From an uncultured Lachnospiraceae bacterium (GTDB lineage Bacteria; Bacillota; Clostridia; Lachnospirales; Lachnospiraceae): DNA of 64,000 bases. The stretch covers positions 13,638-77,637 of the forward strand of contig CAJTPO010000017.1 of NCBI GenBank assembly GCA_910578115.1, written 5' to 3'. Below, piece by piece: positions 26,501 to 33,886 of this stretch (positions are counted from its first letter, which is position 1; each line of letters starts with the position of its first letter). A program made the translations under genes and the position numbers. Under the pieces are notes generated by a model, which was not told the DNA's origin, did not search any database, and saw only the letters and a list, made by a program, of their open reading frames with translations.

Positions 26501-26798
26501 GATCACGGCGGCAGGGATTCCGGCCACGAAGGCGAAGAAGCTCTACGAGGGACGTCCCAACGTGGGGGATATGATCACCAACGGCGATTTCGACCTGATC
26601 ATCAATTCGCCTGTGGGCAAGGACAGCGTACATGACGACAGCTATCTGCGCAAGGCCGCAATCAAGGCGAAAGCTCCGTATATCACTACGGTGGCGGCGG
26701 CAAAAGTGACGGCGGAAGGCATTCACTATGTGAAAACACACCCCGTCAGTGCCGTAAAATCGCTGCAGGAGATGCATGGTGAGATAAAATGTAATTAA
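23562..26798 (+). CDS. carB: Carbamoyl-phosphate synthase large subunit
   Basis: The 1078-residue protein is full length for CarB. It has two homologous ATP-grasp halves: the first begins [22 protein letters not shown], the second [22 protein letters not shown]. Each half contains its carboxyphosphate/carbamate site motifs ([26 protein letters not shown]). The C-terminal MGS-like allosteric domain spans about 940-1070 ([31 protein letters not shown]). It makes carbamoyl phosphate from ammonia, bicarbonate and two ATP for pyrimidines and arginine. The small subunit CarA, which supplies ammonia from glutamine, is not adjacent, so the pair is split in this genome. It has its own promoter and structured leader. 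Confidence 0.97.
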   Translation: [1078 protein letters not shown]

Positions 26799-26801
26799 TG
26801 T

Positions 26802-26830
26802 TTGACAGATTCAAAAGACTGTGATATGCT
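26802..26830 (+). promoter_or_regulatory. Promoter for the ABC exporter leader RNA
   Basis: TTGACA (26802-26807), a 17-base spacer and TATGCT (26825-26830) begin just after the carB stop. The predicted start is about 26837. Confidence 0.7.
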
Positions 26831-26893
26831 ATCTGAAAATTTACAGCAGCAAGCTGACAGTCCGGCAATCCGGACTGTCATGTGGAGGAAAGT

Positions 26894-26971
26894 ATGAGTA
26901 CGATCAAGCAGGTTCTGTTTATAGCCATTATGCAGGTACCGCAGATTTTTCAGATTACGGTCACAGCCTGA
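26894..26971 (+). CDS. 25-residue leader peptide ORF
   Basis: ATG 26894 stands five bases after a strong GGAGG site. It encodes a hydrophobic peptide beginning MSTIKQVLFIAIMQVPQ and ending in ITVTA before TGA. It lies inside the structured leader, ahead of two hairpins and the terminator. It could be a ribosome-stalling leader peptide controlling readthrough into the ABC exporter genes, or a small membrane protein. No homologue is known to me. Confidence 0.45.
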   Translation: MSTIKQVLFIAIMQVPQIFQITVTA

Positions 26972-27053
26972 GGGCGGCGGGAAGCCGCCGGAGCGCATGG
27001 CCGTAAGACGGAAAGTCTTATTTGGCTATGCGGAAATCAGGATCGAAGACAGG

Positions 27054-27107
27054 AGAACCGCATGGAAGATACACTTTAGGTGTATGGAACATGGCGGTTC
27101 TTTTTTT
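27054..27107 (+). terminator. Terminator in the leader of the ABC exporter operon
   Basis: AGAACCGC pairs with GCGGTTCT around an inner ATACAC/GTGTAT hairpin and is followed by TTTTTTT. It lies directly upstream of the ATPase gene. Confidence 0.85.
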
Positions 27108-27141
27108 GTCCTGTAAATGGAGGAAGAGGGAGGAGAAAGTC

Positions 27142-28155
27142 ATGCAGGCAATCAGAGTGGAAGCGTTAACGAAGACATTCCGGGTGAGGCGGAAGGAAAA
27201 GGGAATGCGGGGCAGCATCAAAGCGATCCTGCGGCCGCAGACGGAAGAGATCAGGGCAGTGCACGGGGTTTCTTTCGAGGTGGAAGAAGGGGAGATGCTG
27301 GCATTTATCGGGCCAAACGGCGCCGGCAAGAGCACCACGATCAAGATGCTGACGGGAATTCTCTATCCGGACGGCGGCAGGGTGGAAGTGCTGGGCATCG
27401 ATCCGACGAAAAAGCGCAGACAGCTGGCGTACCAGATCGGGACGGTGTTCGGCCAGAAGGAACAGCTTTGGACGCATCTGACGCCCTATGATAATTTCCG
27501 TTTCTTCGGTGCAATCTATGACATTCCGGACGAAGAGATGGAACACAGGATCGGTGAGCTGGCGGAGCGATTCGAGCTGCATGAGTTTATCAATACGCCG
27601 GTGCGGAATCTTTCGCTGGGACAGCGCATCCGCTGTGAGATCGTGGCGTCCCTGATCCACAGGCCGAAGGTGCTTTTTCTGGATGAGCCGACCATCGGGC
27701 TGGATCCGGTGGTGAAAGAGCAGGTCCGGAACCTGATCAGGCAGATGAACCGGGAGTACAACACAACGATCTTTCTGACCAGCCATGACGTGGGAGATAT
27801 TGAAAAGCTCTGTAAGCGGATCATCATCGTGAACGACGGGCAGATCGTTCTGGATGATTCCATGGAACATTTGAAATATCATTACCTGCACAAGAAGATC
27901 GTGGAAGTCAAGATGCAGGAGGAGACGAAGCTGCCGCAGGTGGCGGGCATTACGGTCTTAAAGCAGAAAGGCAGCCATGCCAGACTGGAGGTGGACACCG
28001 GTGCCGTAGAGATCGGCGACGCGCTCAGGCAGATCAATGTGGAGAACATGGAGGATATCAATATTTCCAATGTGCCGCTGGAAAATATCATTATGGAAAT
28101 TTACAGGGCAAAAGACAGGCAGCAGGGAAAATCGGCTATAGCGCCGGTGGGTTAA
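27142..28155 (+). CDS. ABC-2 exporter ATP-binding protein (COG4586-type)
   Basis: This 337-residue ATPase has Walker A GPNGAGKST (about residue 62), a Q-loop GQKEQLW, signature LSLGQRIRCE and Walker B VLFLDEPTIGLD. A C-terminal domain of about 80 residues is typical of the DrrA/YhcH-like group that pairs with DUF990-type permeases. The start at 27142 follows GGGAGGAG; longer in-frame readings would run through the terminator. It energises the two permeases encoded next, and the three genes form one operon. The substrate is unknown; antibiotics or lipids are typical for the group. Confidence 0.92.
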   Translation: MQAIRVEALTKTFRVRRKEKGMRGSIKAILRPQTEEIRAVHGVSFEVEEGEMLAFIGPNGAGKSTTIKMLTGILYPDGGRVEVLGIDPTKKRRQLAYQIGTVFGQKEQLWTHLTPYDNFRFFGAIYDIPDEEMEHRIGELAERFELHEFINTPVRNLSLGQRIRCEIVASLIHRPKVLFLDEPTIGLDPVVKEQVRNLIRQMNREYNTTIFLTSHDVGDIEKLCKRIIIVNDGQIVLDDSMEHLKYHYLHKKIVEVKMQEETKLPQVAGITVLKQKGSHARLEVDTGAVEIGDALRQINVENMEDINISNVPLENIIMEIYRAKDRQQGKSAIAPVG

Positions 28156-28172
28156 GGGAGGATGGCAGCAGG

Positions 28173-29057
28173 ATGAGCAGATATGAGAACAGTGGGGTTT
28201 CCAATGCAGGGGATATGGCAAAAAGGCGGTTCCCGGGGCGGCTGTGCCGTGGGCATGGCATACCGGGACGGAAATACGGGGTGATCTATCGGTCGGTGCT
28301 GATGGAGAATCTGCAGTATGTGGCGAATATGGCGCTGGGTTTTTTCGGGTATTTTGTGTTTATCTATATTTTCATAAAACTCTGGGAATATATGTATCGG
28401 ACGCCGGAAGAGTTGATCGCAGGATATTCGAAGGAACAGATGATCTGGTATGTGATGATGACGGAGATGATGTGGTTCGGCTCTAATGCGAGTGCGGTGG
28501 GCCGGCAGGTGAAGACGGATATCCGGGGCGGAAATATTGCTTATCTGATGAATAAGCCCTATCACTATACCTTATATATCCTGGCAAAATATACCGGAGA
28601 GTGGAGTATCCGGCTGCCCATGTATGCCGGACTTGCGGTGGTGATCGGCACGGTGATGGTGGGGGCGATACCGGGTTTCAGACTGATCACCGTGCCGGCG
28701 ATGGCGCTCTGCATCCTGTTTGGCCTGACCATCAATGCGGTCTTTAAGATCTGCATCGGCCTGCTTTCGTTCTGGATCGAGGATGCGACGCCTTTCCAGT
28801 GGCTGTATGATAAGCTGATTCTGGTGGTGGGCACGATCTTTCCGATCGAGATTTTCCCCAGGGCGCTGCAGCCCTTCTTCAAGCTGACGCCGATCTATAC
28901 GGTGTGCTACGGGCCGGCCAAGCTGATCGTGGATTTCCAGCCGGCAAAATGTGTGGAGATCCTGGCGGCACAGGCCGTGTATCTGGCGGCCGGCTGCGGA
29001 CTGATGTTCTTTGTTTACAGAAAGGGGGTTAAGAAGCTGTATGTTAACGGTGGTTAA
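28173..29057 (+). CDS. ABC-2 permease subunit 1 (COG4587/DUF990-like)
   Basis: The 294-residue protein has a polar basic N-terminus of about 45 residues followed by six hydrophobic segments. The conserved loop GGNIAYLMNKPYHYTLY lies about residue 115, and a pre-terminal segment reads FPIEIFPRALQPFFKLTP. This is the pattern of COG4587 permeases. It starts 18 bases after the ATPase stop. A later in-frame ATG (MENLQYVANM) would remove the basic tail and cannot be excluded as the true start. Its end overlaps the next gene by 17 bases. Confidence 0.85.
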   Translation: MSRYENSGVSNAGDMAKRRFPGRLCRGHGIPGRKYGVIYRSVLMENLQYVANMALGFFGYFVFIYIFIKLWEYMYRTPEELIAGYSKEQMIWYVMMTEMMWFGSNASAVGRQVKTDIRGGNIAYLMNKPYHYTLYILAKYTGEWSIRLPMYAGLAVVIGTVMVGAIPGFRLITVPAMALCILFGLTINAVFKICIGLLSFWIEDATPFQWLYDKLILVVGTIFPIEIFPRALQPFFKLTPIYTVCYGPAKLIVDFQPAKCVEILAAQAVYLAAGCGLMFFVYRKGVKKLYVNGG

Positions 29058-29835
29058 AAATCAGACGAGGGTGTGTCTGCTCTCTTTAAAATATAATATT
29101 ATGCGGGAAATGGTCAATAAGGTTACGTTTTTGATGAATATCATTTTCATGATGCTGAACAATGCGTGCATTCTGATACAGTGGTTTATCCTGTTCCGGC
29201 TGCGGGAGGAGATCGGGGGATATACGATGCGGGAGATCATGATGCTCTGGGGGCTGACCGCGGCTTCCTTCGGGCTGTCTCACATTTTGTTTGCAAGGGT
29301 ATTCTCCCTGTCGGAGCTGATCGTCAGCGGTAAGCTGGATTCTTATCTGGTGCAGCCGAAAAATGTGCTGCTGGGGATATTGACATCCGCCACTGCCGTA
29401 TCGGCCATCGGGGATTTCCTGTATGGGGTGGGGCTCCTTTTGTTCTGCGGCCTTGCTGTGGGCGGTTTCCTGCTGGCGCTGCTGCTCATCGTGACCGGGA
29501 CTGTTATTCTCACGGCGTTTGCCCTGCTTTTCGGAAGCTTGGCTTTCTGGTTTGTACGGGTGGAGATGCTGGGAAATCAAATGGTCATGGGACTTGTCAG
29601 CTTTGCTACGTATCCGGACGGAATCTTTCAGGGAATTTCCAGATTCCTGCTCTATTTTATCATCCCGGTGGGGATGGCGGTCTATCATCCGGTACATATT
29701 CTGGCGGAGTTTGATGCCGGAATGTTATTCACGGTGCTGGGCTATGCGTTCCTGCTGTCGGCGGCGGCCGTGGCGGTGTTCTACAGGGGACTGCGGCGGT
29801 ATTCGTCCAGCAGCCTGATGGAGGCGCGGATGTAG
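29041..29835 (+). CDS. ABC-2 permease subunit 2 (COG3694-like)
   Basis: This 264-residue protein has six hydrophobic segments and the paired motif SGKLDSYLVQPKNVL (about residue 100), the counterpart of the NKP loop in the partner permease. The YPDGIFQGISRFLLYFIIPVG stretch is typical of COG3694 proteins. ATG 29041 lies within the end of the previous gene, after AAGGGGG, which implies translational coupling. With the preceding two proteins it forms a complete exporter. A strong terminator follows at 29901. Confidence 0.85.
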   Translation: MLTVVKNQTRVCLLSLKYNIMREMVNKVTFLMNIIFMMLNNACILIQWFILFRLREEIGGYTMREIMMLWGLTAASFGLSHILFARVFSLSELIVSGKLDSYLVQPKNVLLGILTSATAVSAIGDFLYGVGLLLFCGLAVGGFLLALLLIVTGTVILTAFALLFGSLAFWFVRVEMLGNQMVMGLVSFATYPDGIFQGISRFLLYFIIPVGMAVYHPVHILAEFDAGMLFTVLGYAFLLSAAAVAVFYRGLRRYSSSSLMEARM

Positions 29836-29900
29836 CGGGAATAATACGAAAGCTTTTGCACGATTGAAAGCGAAATTTTCAATGTCGTTAAAAGAAAAGC

Positions 29901-29945
29901 AATCACCAGGTTTTTATTTTACAAAATAAAAACCTGGTGATTTTG
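29901..29945. terminator. Strong bidirectional-looking terminator
   Basis: A perfect 20-bp stem (AATCACCAGGTTTTTATTTT and its complement, loop ACAA) is followed by TTTT. Confidence 0.85.
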
Positions 29946-30010
29946 CATGGTTTTTGCGATATAATATAATAAAATTAATTTTATAAAACAGGTAAAGGAG
30001 AACTGAGTAC

Positions 30011-31198
30011 ATGGTAGAGAGAAGACAATACCTGGATAAACTGATCAAATTGAGAAATAAGCAGATTATAAAGGTGGTGACGGGAGTCAGACGCTGTGGT
30101 AAATCTACACTGCTGCTGCAGTTTCAGGAGTATCTGCGGGGAGAAGGGGTGGAAGAAAGACAGATTATTTATCTTAATTTTGAAAAAATAGAGAATGAAC
30201 CACTGCATGACTATCATGTACTGTACGATTACGTGAAAAGTCGTCTGCAGCCGGGAAAGATGACTTATATTTTCCTGGATGAGATTCAGGCGGTGCCGGG
30301 CTTTCAGAAAGCGGTGGATTCTCTTTTTGTGCTGGAGCAGACCGACCTTTATATAACAGGATCTAATGCACACATGCTATCCGGAGAACTGGCCACGCTT
30401 CTGTCGGGAAGATACATGGAGATTCAGATGCTGCCGCTCTCTTTTGCGGAGTACTATGAACTGACCGGCGGCGACAGGCGGGATGCGTGGAACCGATATT
30501 TCAAAAATGGCGGTTTCCCGTATACAGCATACATCGAAGAAGCGGATATTCGACGGGATTATCTGCAGGGCATTTATCATACGGTTCTGTTGAAGGATAT
30601 TGTGGAACGTAAGAAAATACAGGACGTCACACTGCTGGAGAGTGTCATACGTTTTTTGGTTGATAATACCGGTAACATTGTATCGTCAAAAAAGATAGCG
30701 GACAGCCTTACTTCTTGTGGGCGGAAGACGACATCTGCCACGGTGGAGAACTATATTCGCGCGCTGGAAGAGTCGTTTATCCTTTACAGAGCTGATAGAT
30801 ATGATGTGAAGGGAAAACAGTATTTGAAATCTTTGGAAAAATACTATGTGGTAGATCAGGGGCTTCGGGGATTGATATGTGGTGGTCAAAGGCGGGATGT
30901 GGGTCATGTACTGGAGAATATCGTTTATCTTGAACTGCGGCGTCTGGGATATCAGGTTTTCATAGGCAAGGTGGGAAATCAGGAGATAGATTTTATTGCT
31001 ATGAAAGAAGACAACAGAGTTTATTATCAGGTATCCGCCAGCATTCTGGATCCACAGACATTTCAGAGAGAGATTGCACCGCTGAAAATGATCAATGACC
31101 ATTATTCCAAATGGATTGTTACGATGGACGAGGTGCCGATGGGGGAAGATGGTATCCGTCAGATCAATGTGATAGATTTTCTGCTGGGTAAGGTGTAA
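30011..31198 (+). CDS. AAA ATPase with DUF4143 domain
   Basis: The 395-residue protein has an N-terminal AAA_14 ATPase domain: VVTGVRRCGKSTLL (Walker A), IYLNFE, TYIFLDEIQAVPGF (Walker B) and LYITGSNAHML (sensor). A C-terminal DUF4143 winged-helix/nuclease-like domain follows, with the conserved ending YLELRRLGYQVFIGKVGNQEIDFI. The Glu/Asp/Lys pattern there resembles a restriction endonuclease fold. Such proteins are very common in gut Clostridia and have no settled role. The gene is monocistronic, flanked by terminator-like DNA upstream and the padR promoter downstream. Confidence 0.9.
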   Translation: MVERRQYLDKLIKLRNKQIIKVVTGVRRCGKSTLLLQFQEYLRGEGVEERQIIYLNFEKIENEPLHDYHVLYDYVKSRLQPGKMTYIFLDEIQAVPGFQKAVDSLFVLEQTDLYITGSNAHMLSGELATLLSGRYMEIQMLPLSFAEYYELTGGDRRDAWNRYFKNGGFPYTAYIEEADIRRDYLQGIYHTVLLKDIVERKKIQDVTLLESVIRFLVDNTGNIVSSKKIADSLTSCGRKTTSATVENYIRALEESFILYRADRYDVKGKQYLKSLEKYYVVDQGLRGLICGGQRRDVGHVLENIVYLELRRLGYQVFIGKVGNQEIDFIAMKEDNRVYYQVSASILDPQTFQREIAPLKMINDHYSKWIVTMDEVPMGEDGIRQINVIDFLLGKV

Positions 31199-31260
31199 AA
31201 GGCAGAGTTGCTTCCATCCGCTTACAGAATATCTTAATACTATCTTAAAGAAATTAGTAC

Positions 31261-31289
31261 TTGACAATACATAGTAGTAGGTTTACTCT
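31261..31289 (+). promoter_or_regulatory. padR promoter
   Basis: TTGACA (31261-31266), a 17-base spacer and TACTCT (31284-31289). The spacer holds ATACATAGTAGTAGGT, resembling the ATGTA-type half sites bound by PadR repressors, so autoregulation is likely. Confidence 0.55.
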
Positions 31290-31388
31290 AATACCAGAAG
31301 CGAAATGACCGGAGCGGGTTGATGATATGCATTGTCTGAAAGTGGGATACGGTGCTGTCTGTGTACCGCTATGGAGGGATGCCGTGAT

Positions 31389-31706
31389 ATGAATCCACAA
31401 TTTAAAAAAGGAGTGCTGGAACTGATCGTGCTGGAATCTGTGCGCCGTAAGGATATGTACGGGTATGAGCTTGTCGAGGAGGTCTCGGAGGTTATTGATG
31501 TGAATGAGGGGACCATCTATCCGCTGTTGAAGCGCCTGACCAACGAACGCTATTTCGAGACTTATCTGCGGGAATCGTCCGAGGGGCCGCCCAGAAAGTA
31601 CTATCATCTGACGGCCGCCGGAATTCTGTACCTGGAGCGGCTGGCGGCGGAATGGGAAGAGTTTCAGGCGAGAGTCAATGCATTTGTAAGAGGCAGCGGA
31701 GGGTAA
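31389..31706 (+). CDS. PadR-family transcriptional regulator
   Basis: This 105-residue protein begins MNPQFKKGVLELIVLESVRR and contains the PadR winged helix (MYGYELVEEVSE, VNEGTIYPLLKRLTNE, PRKYYHLTAAG). GGAGG lies ten bases before ATG 31389. PadR proteins repress membrane-stress or efflux genes. The following two genes, a DUF1700 protein and a small membrane-anchored protein, form the usual companion unit, so the operon is probably autoregulated and senses envelope or antimicrobial stress. Confidence 0.92.
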   Translation: MNPQFKKGVLELIVLESVRRKDMYGYELVEEVSEVIDVNEGTIYPLLKRLTNERYFETYLRESSEGPPRKYYHLTAAGILYLERLAAEWEEFQARVNAFVRGSGG

Positions 31707-31830
31707 CAGTTCAGCCCGGAACTATGCTTGAGTTATAGTAAACGAAATGTCTAATGTCGTTAACTATAAGCATGTGAAAGCAATGCGAAAGATGCGGCGA
31801 ATAGAGTTTCGTCATGGAATGGAGGTAGAC

Positions 31831-32991
31831 ATGAGCAAAGAGCGATTTTTGAGTGAGCTGCGGGAATATCTCAGTATTTTGGAGGATCAGGAGCAGGAAG
31901 ATATTCTGGCGGAATACGCCCAGCATATAGATATGAAGATGTTGAAGGGGCTGAGCGAGGAGGAGGCGATCCGTGATTTCGGTTCTGTCAAAGAGCTGGC
32001 GGCGGAGATCCTGGCGGCCTATCATGTGGATTCGGAACATGCGCTGGCGGCGGGACGGCGGGGAATCTGGCCGGTTACGCCGGGTTCAGGCAGGAACAAT
32101 GCCGGTTTGGGGCGGTCGGGACCGGGCAGGCGCATTGGACAGGGAATGTCGGGACTGGGCAGGATATTTGGCGGTGCGGACTGGCCGGAACTGAACGGGA
32201 AGGCCGGGAGCGGGGAGCATGAAAAGGGGCTTTCGGTATACGGGACAGAAGAGCCGGAAGGGGATGAAAGACCGGAAACCTTTTTCGGGAGAGCCTGCAG
32301 GCGGGGCAAAGAACTGCTGCTGCGTGCACTACGGGGGATGCAGGCAGGCTTCTGCTGGATCGGCAGGAAGTGTCGGGGTGCGGCGGCGTGGTGTGTGCGG
32401 CCTTTTACCGGCAGAGGAGCACAGGCGGATGGCCTGGATGTTGATGAGGAATATGCCGGTCTGCTGGAAGACGGCGAGTACGAGGGATCCGATGCTGGTG
32501 CGGAAAATGTTAAAAGTGACAAATGTGTCGCAAATAAAGAAAGCGCCGGATGCGAAAATTATGACGGAAATGTCACAAATGGCAATGCTTTACGAAGGAA
32601 GAAGGCCGGAATAAGAGAAACGAAAGAGAGGAGCAGTGTAATGGGAGGATTTTTCGGAGCGATGGGCCGGGGGATGGTGCAGATGTGGCAGTGGATGCTG
32701 GGTTGTTGTATTTTTGGGCTGCGGCTGTGTTGGAATACCGGCTGGCTGCTGTTTTCGCTGCTGTGTGCGGGGATAGCCATGATCATGCTGCTGGGAGTCG
32801 GCATAACGATCGTGTTATTGTGCTGTGGGTATCCGTTTACAGGAATTTTTATAACCGGTCTGGGAGGGCTTCTGTGCTTTGGCGCGCTTGCGGCCGGAGG
32901 ATTCGGTATGATGATCCGGAAGAAAAAGGAGAACGAAGACGGAACAAAGGGGAAGAAGATGGAGGAGGTGCACTATGAGCAGACTGCATAA
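31831..32991 (+). CDS. DUF1700 (HAAS-domain) membrane protein with long disordered insert
   Basis: The 386-residue protein starts MSKERFLSELREYLSILEDQ, the HAAS/DUF1700 signature; residues 1-75 end AIRDFGSVKELAAEILAAYH. A long low-complexity middle rich in Gly, Arg, Glu, Asp and Asn (about 75-285) follows. The end has at least two membrane segments (LLFSLLCAGIAMIMLLGVG; CGYPFTGIFITGLGGLLCFG) and a charged tail. HAAS proteins partner PadR regulators as signalling accessories. GGAGG precedes ATG 31831. The stop overlaps the next start by 17 bases. Confidence 0.85.
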   Translation: MSKERFLSELREYLSILEDQEQEDILAEYAQHIDMKMLKGLSEEEAIRDFGSVKELAAEILAAYHVDSEHALAAGRRGIWPVTPGSGRNNAGLGRSGPGRRIGQGMSGLGRIFGGADWPELNGKAGSGEHEKGLSVYGTEEPEGDERPETFFGRACRRGKELLLRALRGMQAGFCWIGRKCRGAAAWCVRPFTGRGAQADGLDVDEEYAGLLEDGEYEGSDAGAENVKSDKCVANKESAGCENYDGNVTNGNALRRKKAGIRETKERSSVMGGFFGAMGRGMVQMWQWMLGCCIFGLRLCWNTGWLLFSLLCAGIAMIMLLGVGITIVLLCCGYPFTGIFITGLGGLLCFGALAAGGFGMMIRKKKENEDGTKGKKMEEVHYEQTA

Positions 32992-33493
32992 AATATCGAT
33001 CATTGTATTCTGTTTCGGGGTTTTGCTGAGTGGAATCGGAGCAGGAGTGGCATTTATGGAATTTGGCGGATATACTTACGGGGGAAAATATATCCTGGGA
33101 GAACCGGATATGAGGACGGATCTGATCGATGTCGCATTCGAGCCGGAAGAGGAGGCCCTGGATATTTTCGGAGTGATTGGATCCTATAACCGCAGAAGTA
33201 CCAGGATCGAAACGGACCGCAGTGTGCCAAAGAATACCGCACGGTTTTGCGTAACCTATAATGCAAAACGGGTGGAACCCTTTGCATGGCTGGAAGAAGA
33301 GGACGCGAGGATCGACTTTGGCTGGTACTGGAAGTATACCGGTGACGAGATGGGACTTATGATGGAAGCAAAGGATGTTATTCTGGAAAAACTGAAAGAA
33401 GGGGAACTGATTTCCTGCGATATTGCAGAAGTGGAGAGTGTGACGGTGCTGGTCAACCCGGCCAATGAGGGGGATGTGCGGATCATGTATTAA
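32975..33493 (+). CDS. Membrane-anchored small protein of the PadR-DUF1700 operon
   Basis: This 172-residue protein has one N-terminal membrane segment (IIVFCFGVLLSGIGAGVAFM) and an extracytoplasmic domain with alternating beta-like stretches. Its position after PadR and DUF1700 genes is where DUF4097-type adhesin-like proteins usually sit, but it is shorter and lacks the clear repeated beta-helix, so it may be a reduced relative. It overlaps the previous gene by 17 bases with GGAGG inside that gene, suggesting coupled translation. Confidence 0.65.
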   Translation: MSRLHKISIIVFCFGVLLSGIGAGVAFMEFGGYTYGGKYILGEPDMRTDLIDVAFEPEEEALDIFGVIGSYNRRSTRIETDRSVPKNTARFCVTYNAKRVEPFAWLEEEDARIDFGWYWKYTGDEMGLMMEAKDVILEKLKEGELISCDIAEVESVTVLVNPANEGDVRIMY

Positions 33494-33506
33494 AGGTTAC
33501 GATTCG

Positions 33507-33554
33507 GTTACTATGAAAGTCTTCGACTTTCACAGTATGGATGGCCATGCGGCC
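33507..33554 (+). repeat. 48-bp dispersed palindromic repeat, copy 1
   Basis: It contains the hairpin GAAAGTC-TTC-GACTTTC followed by ATGGATGGCCATGCGGCC. An almost identical copy (one difference) lies at 63951-63998. Confidence 0.85.
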
Positions 33555-33886
33555 TGCCAGGCGGCAGGCTAAGCATGATGCAGGTTTATTTGCAGTGCAA
33601 AGGAATTCTTAAGAATTTTTCGTCTTTCTGTAGATGGCTTATTGTGTTATGATAATTGTAGGGTGTTTCCGCTGCTTTACGCGCAGGATAAATTTTCATG
33701 TGCAGGGAGAATGCATGAGGCGATGCTGGCAGTAGCGTTGTTTGAAGCTGGCGCGGCAGATGGAAATTCAGACATGTATAAAGCGTGGATAATTATTGTA
33801 GGTTATACTGGATGAGTCAAGCGTAACAGGCATGGAAACGGAGCTTACAGGTTAAAGCAGCAAAGTCATCAAAGGGGGATGAGGAA
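33555..33886 (+). other. Non-coding stretch before the DUF3160 gene
   Basis: Only a short palindrome with a T-run (GAATTCTTAAGAATTTTT, 33603-33620) stands out; it could terminate the PadR operon. No convincing ORF with a ribosome site and no clear promoter was found. Confidence 0.5.

Larger units (their letters stand above)
26837..27107 (+). ncRNA. Structured leader RNA, candidate attenuator, before the ABC exporter operon
   Basis: Within 270 bases lie a perfect 10-bp hairpin (26856-26865 with 26870-26879), a 25-codon ORF, a GGCGGC/GCCGCC hairpin (26973-26989) and a nested stem (CGCAT...ATGCG enclosing AAGAC/GTCTT, 26994-27032). A terminator hairpin with a U-run comes last. The ABC ATPase start follows 35 bases later. 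The arrangement is that of transcription attenuation, either by a riboswitch or by a leader peptide. I do not recognise a known riboswitch class. Confidence 0.5.

Noticed and set aside
24147..26777. Long open frames on the minus strand across carB
   Set aside because: They lie opposite a full-length, unmistakable carB, have no ribosome sites, and their His/Arg/Gln-rich translations are typical of antisense readings of GC-biased genes.
26837..27107. Assignment of the leader to a named riboswitch
   Set aside because: I compared it from memory with ykkC, yybP-ykoY, M-box, cobalamin and NiCo types and found no convincing core, so only a generic attenuator is proposed.
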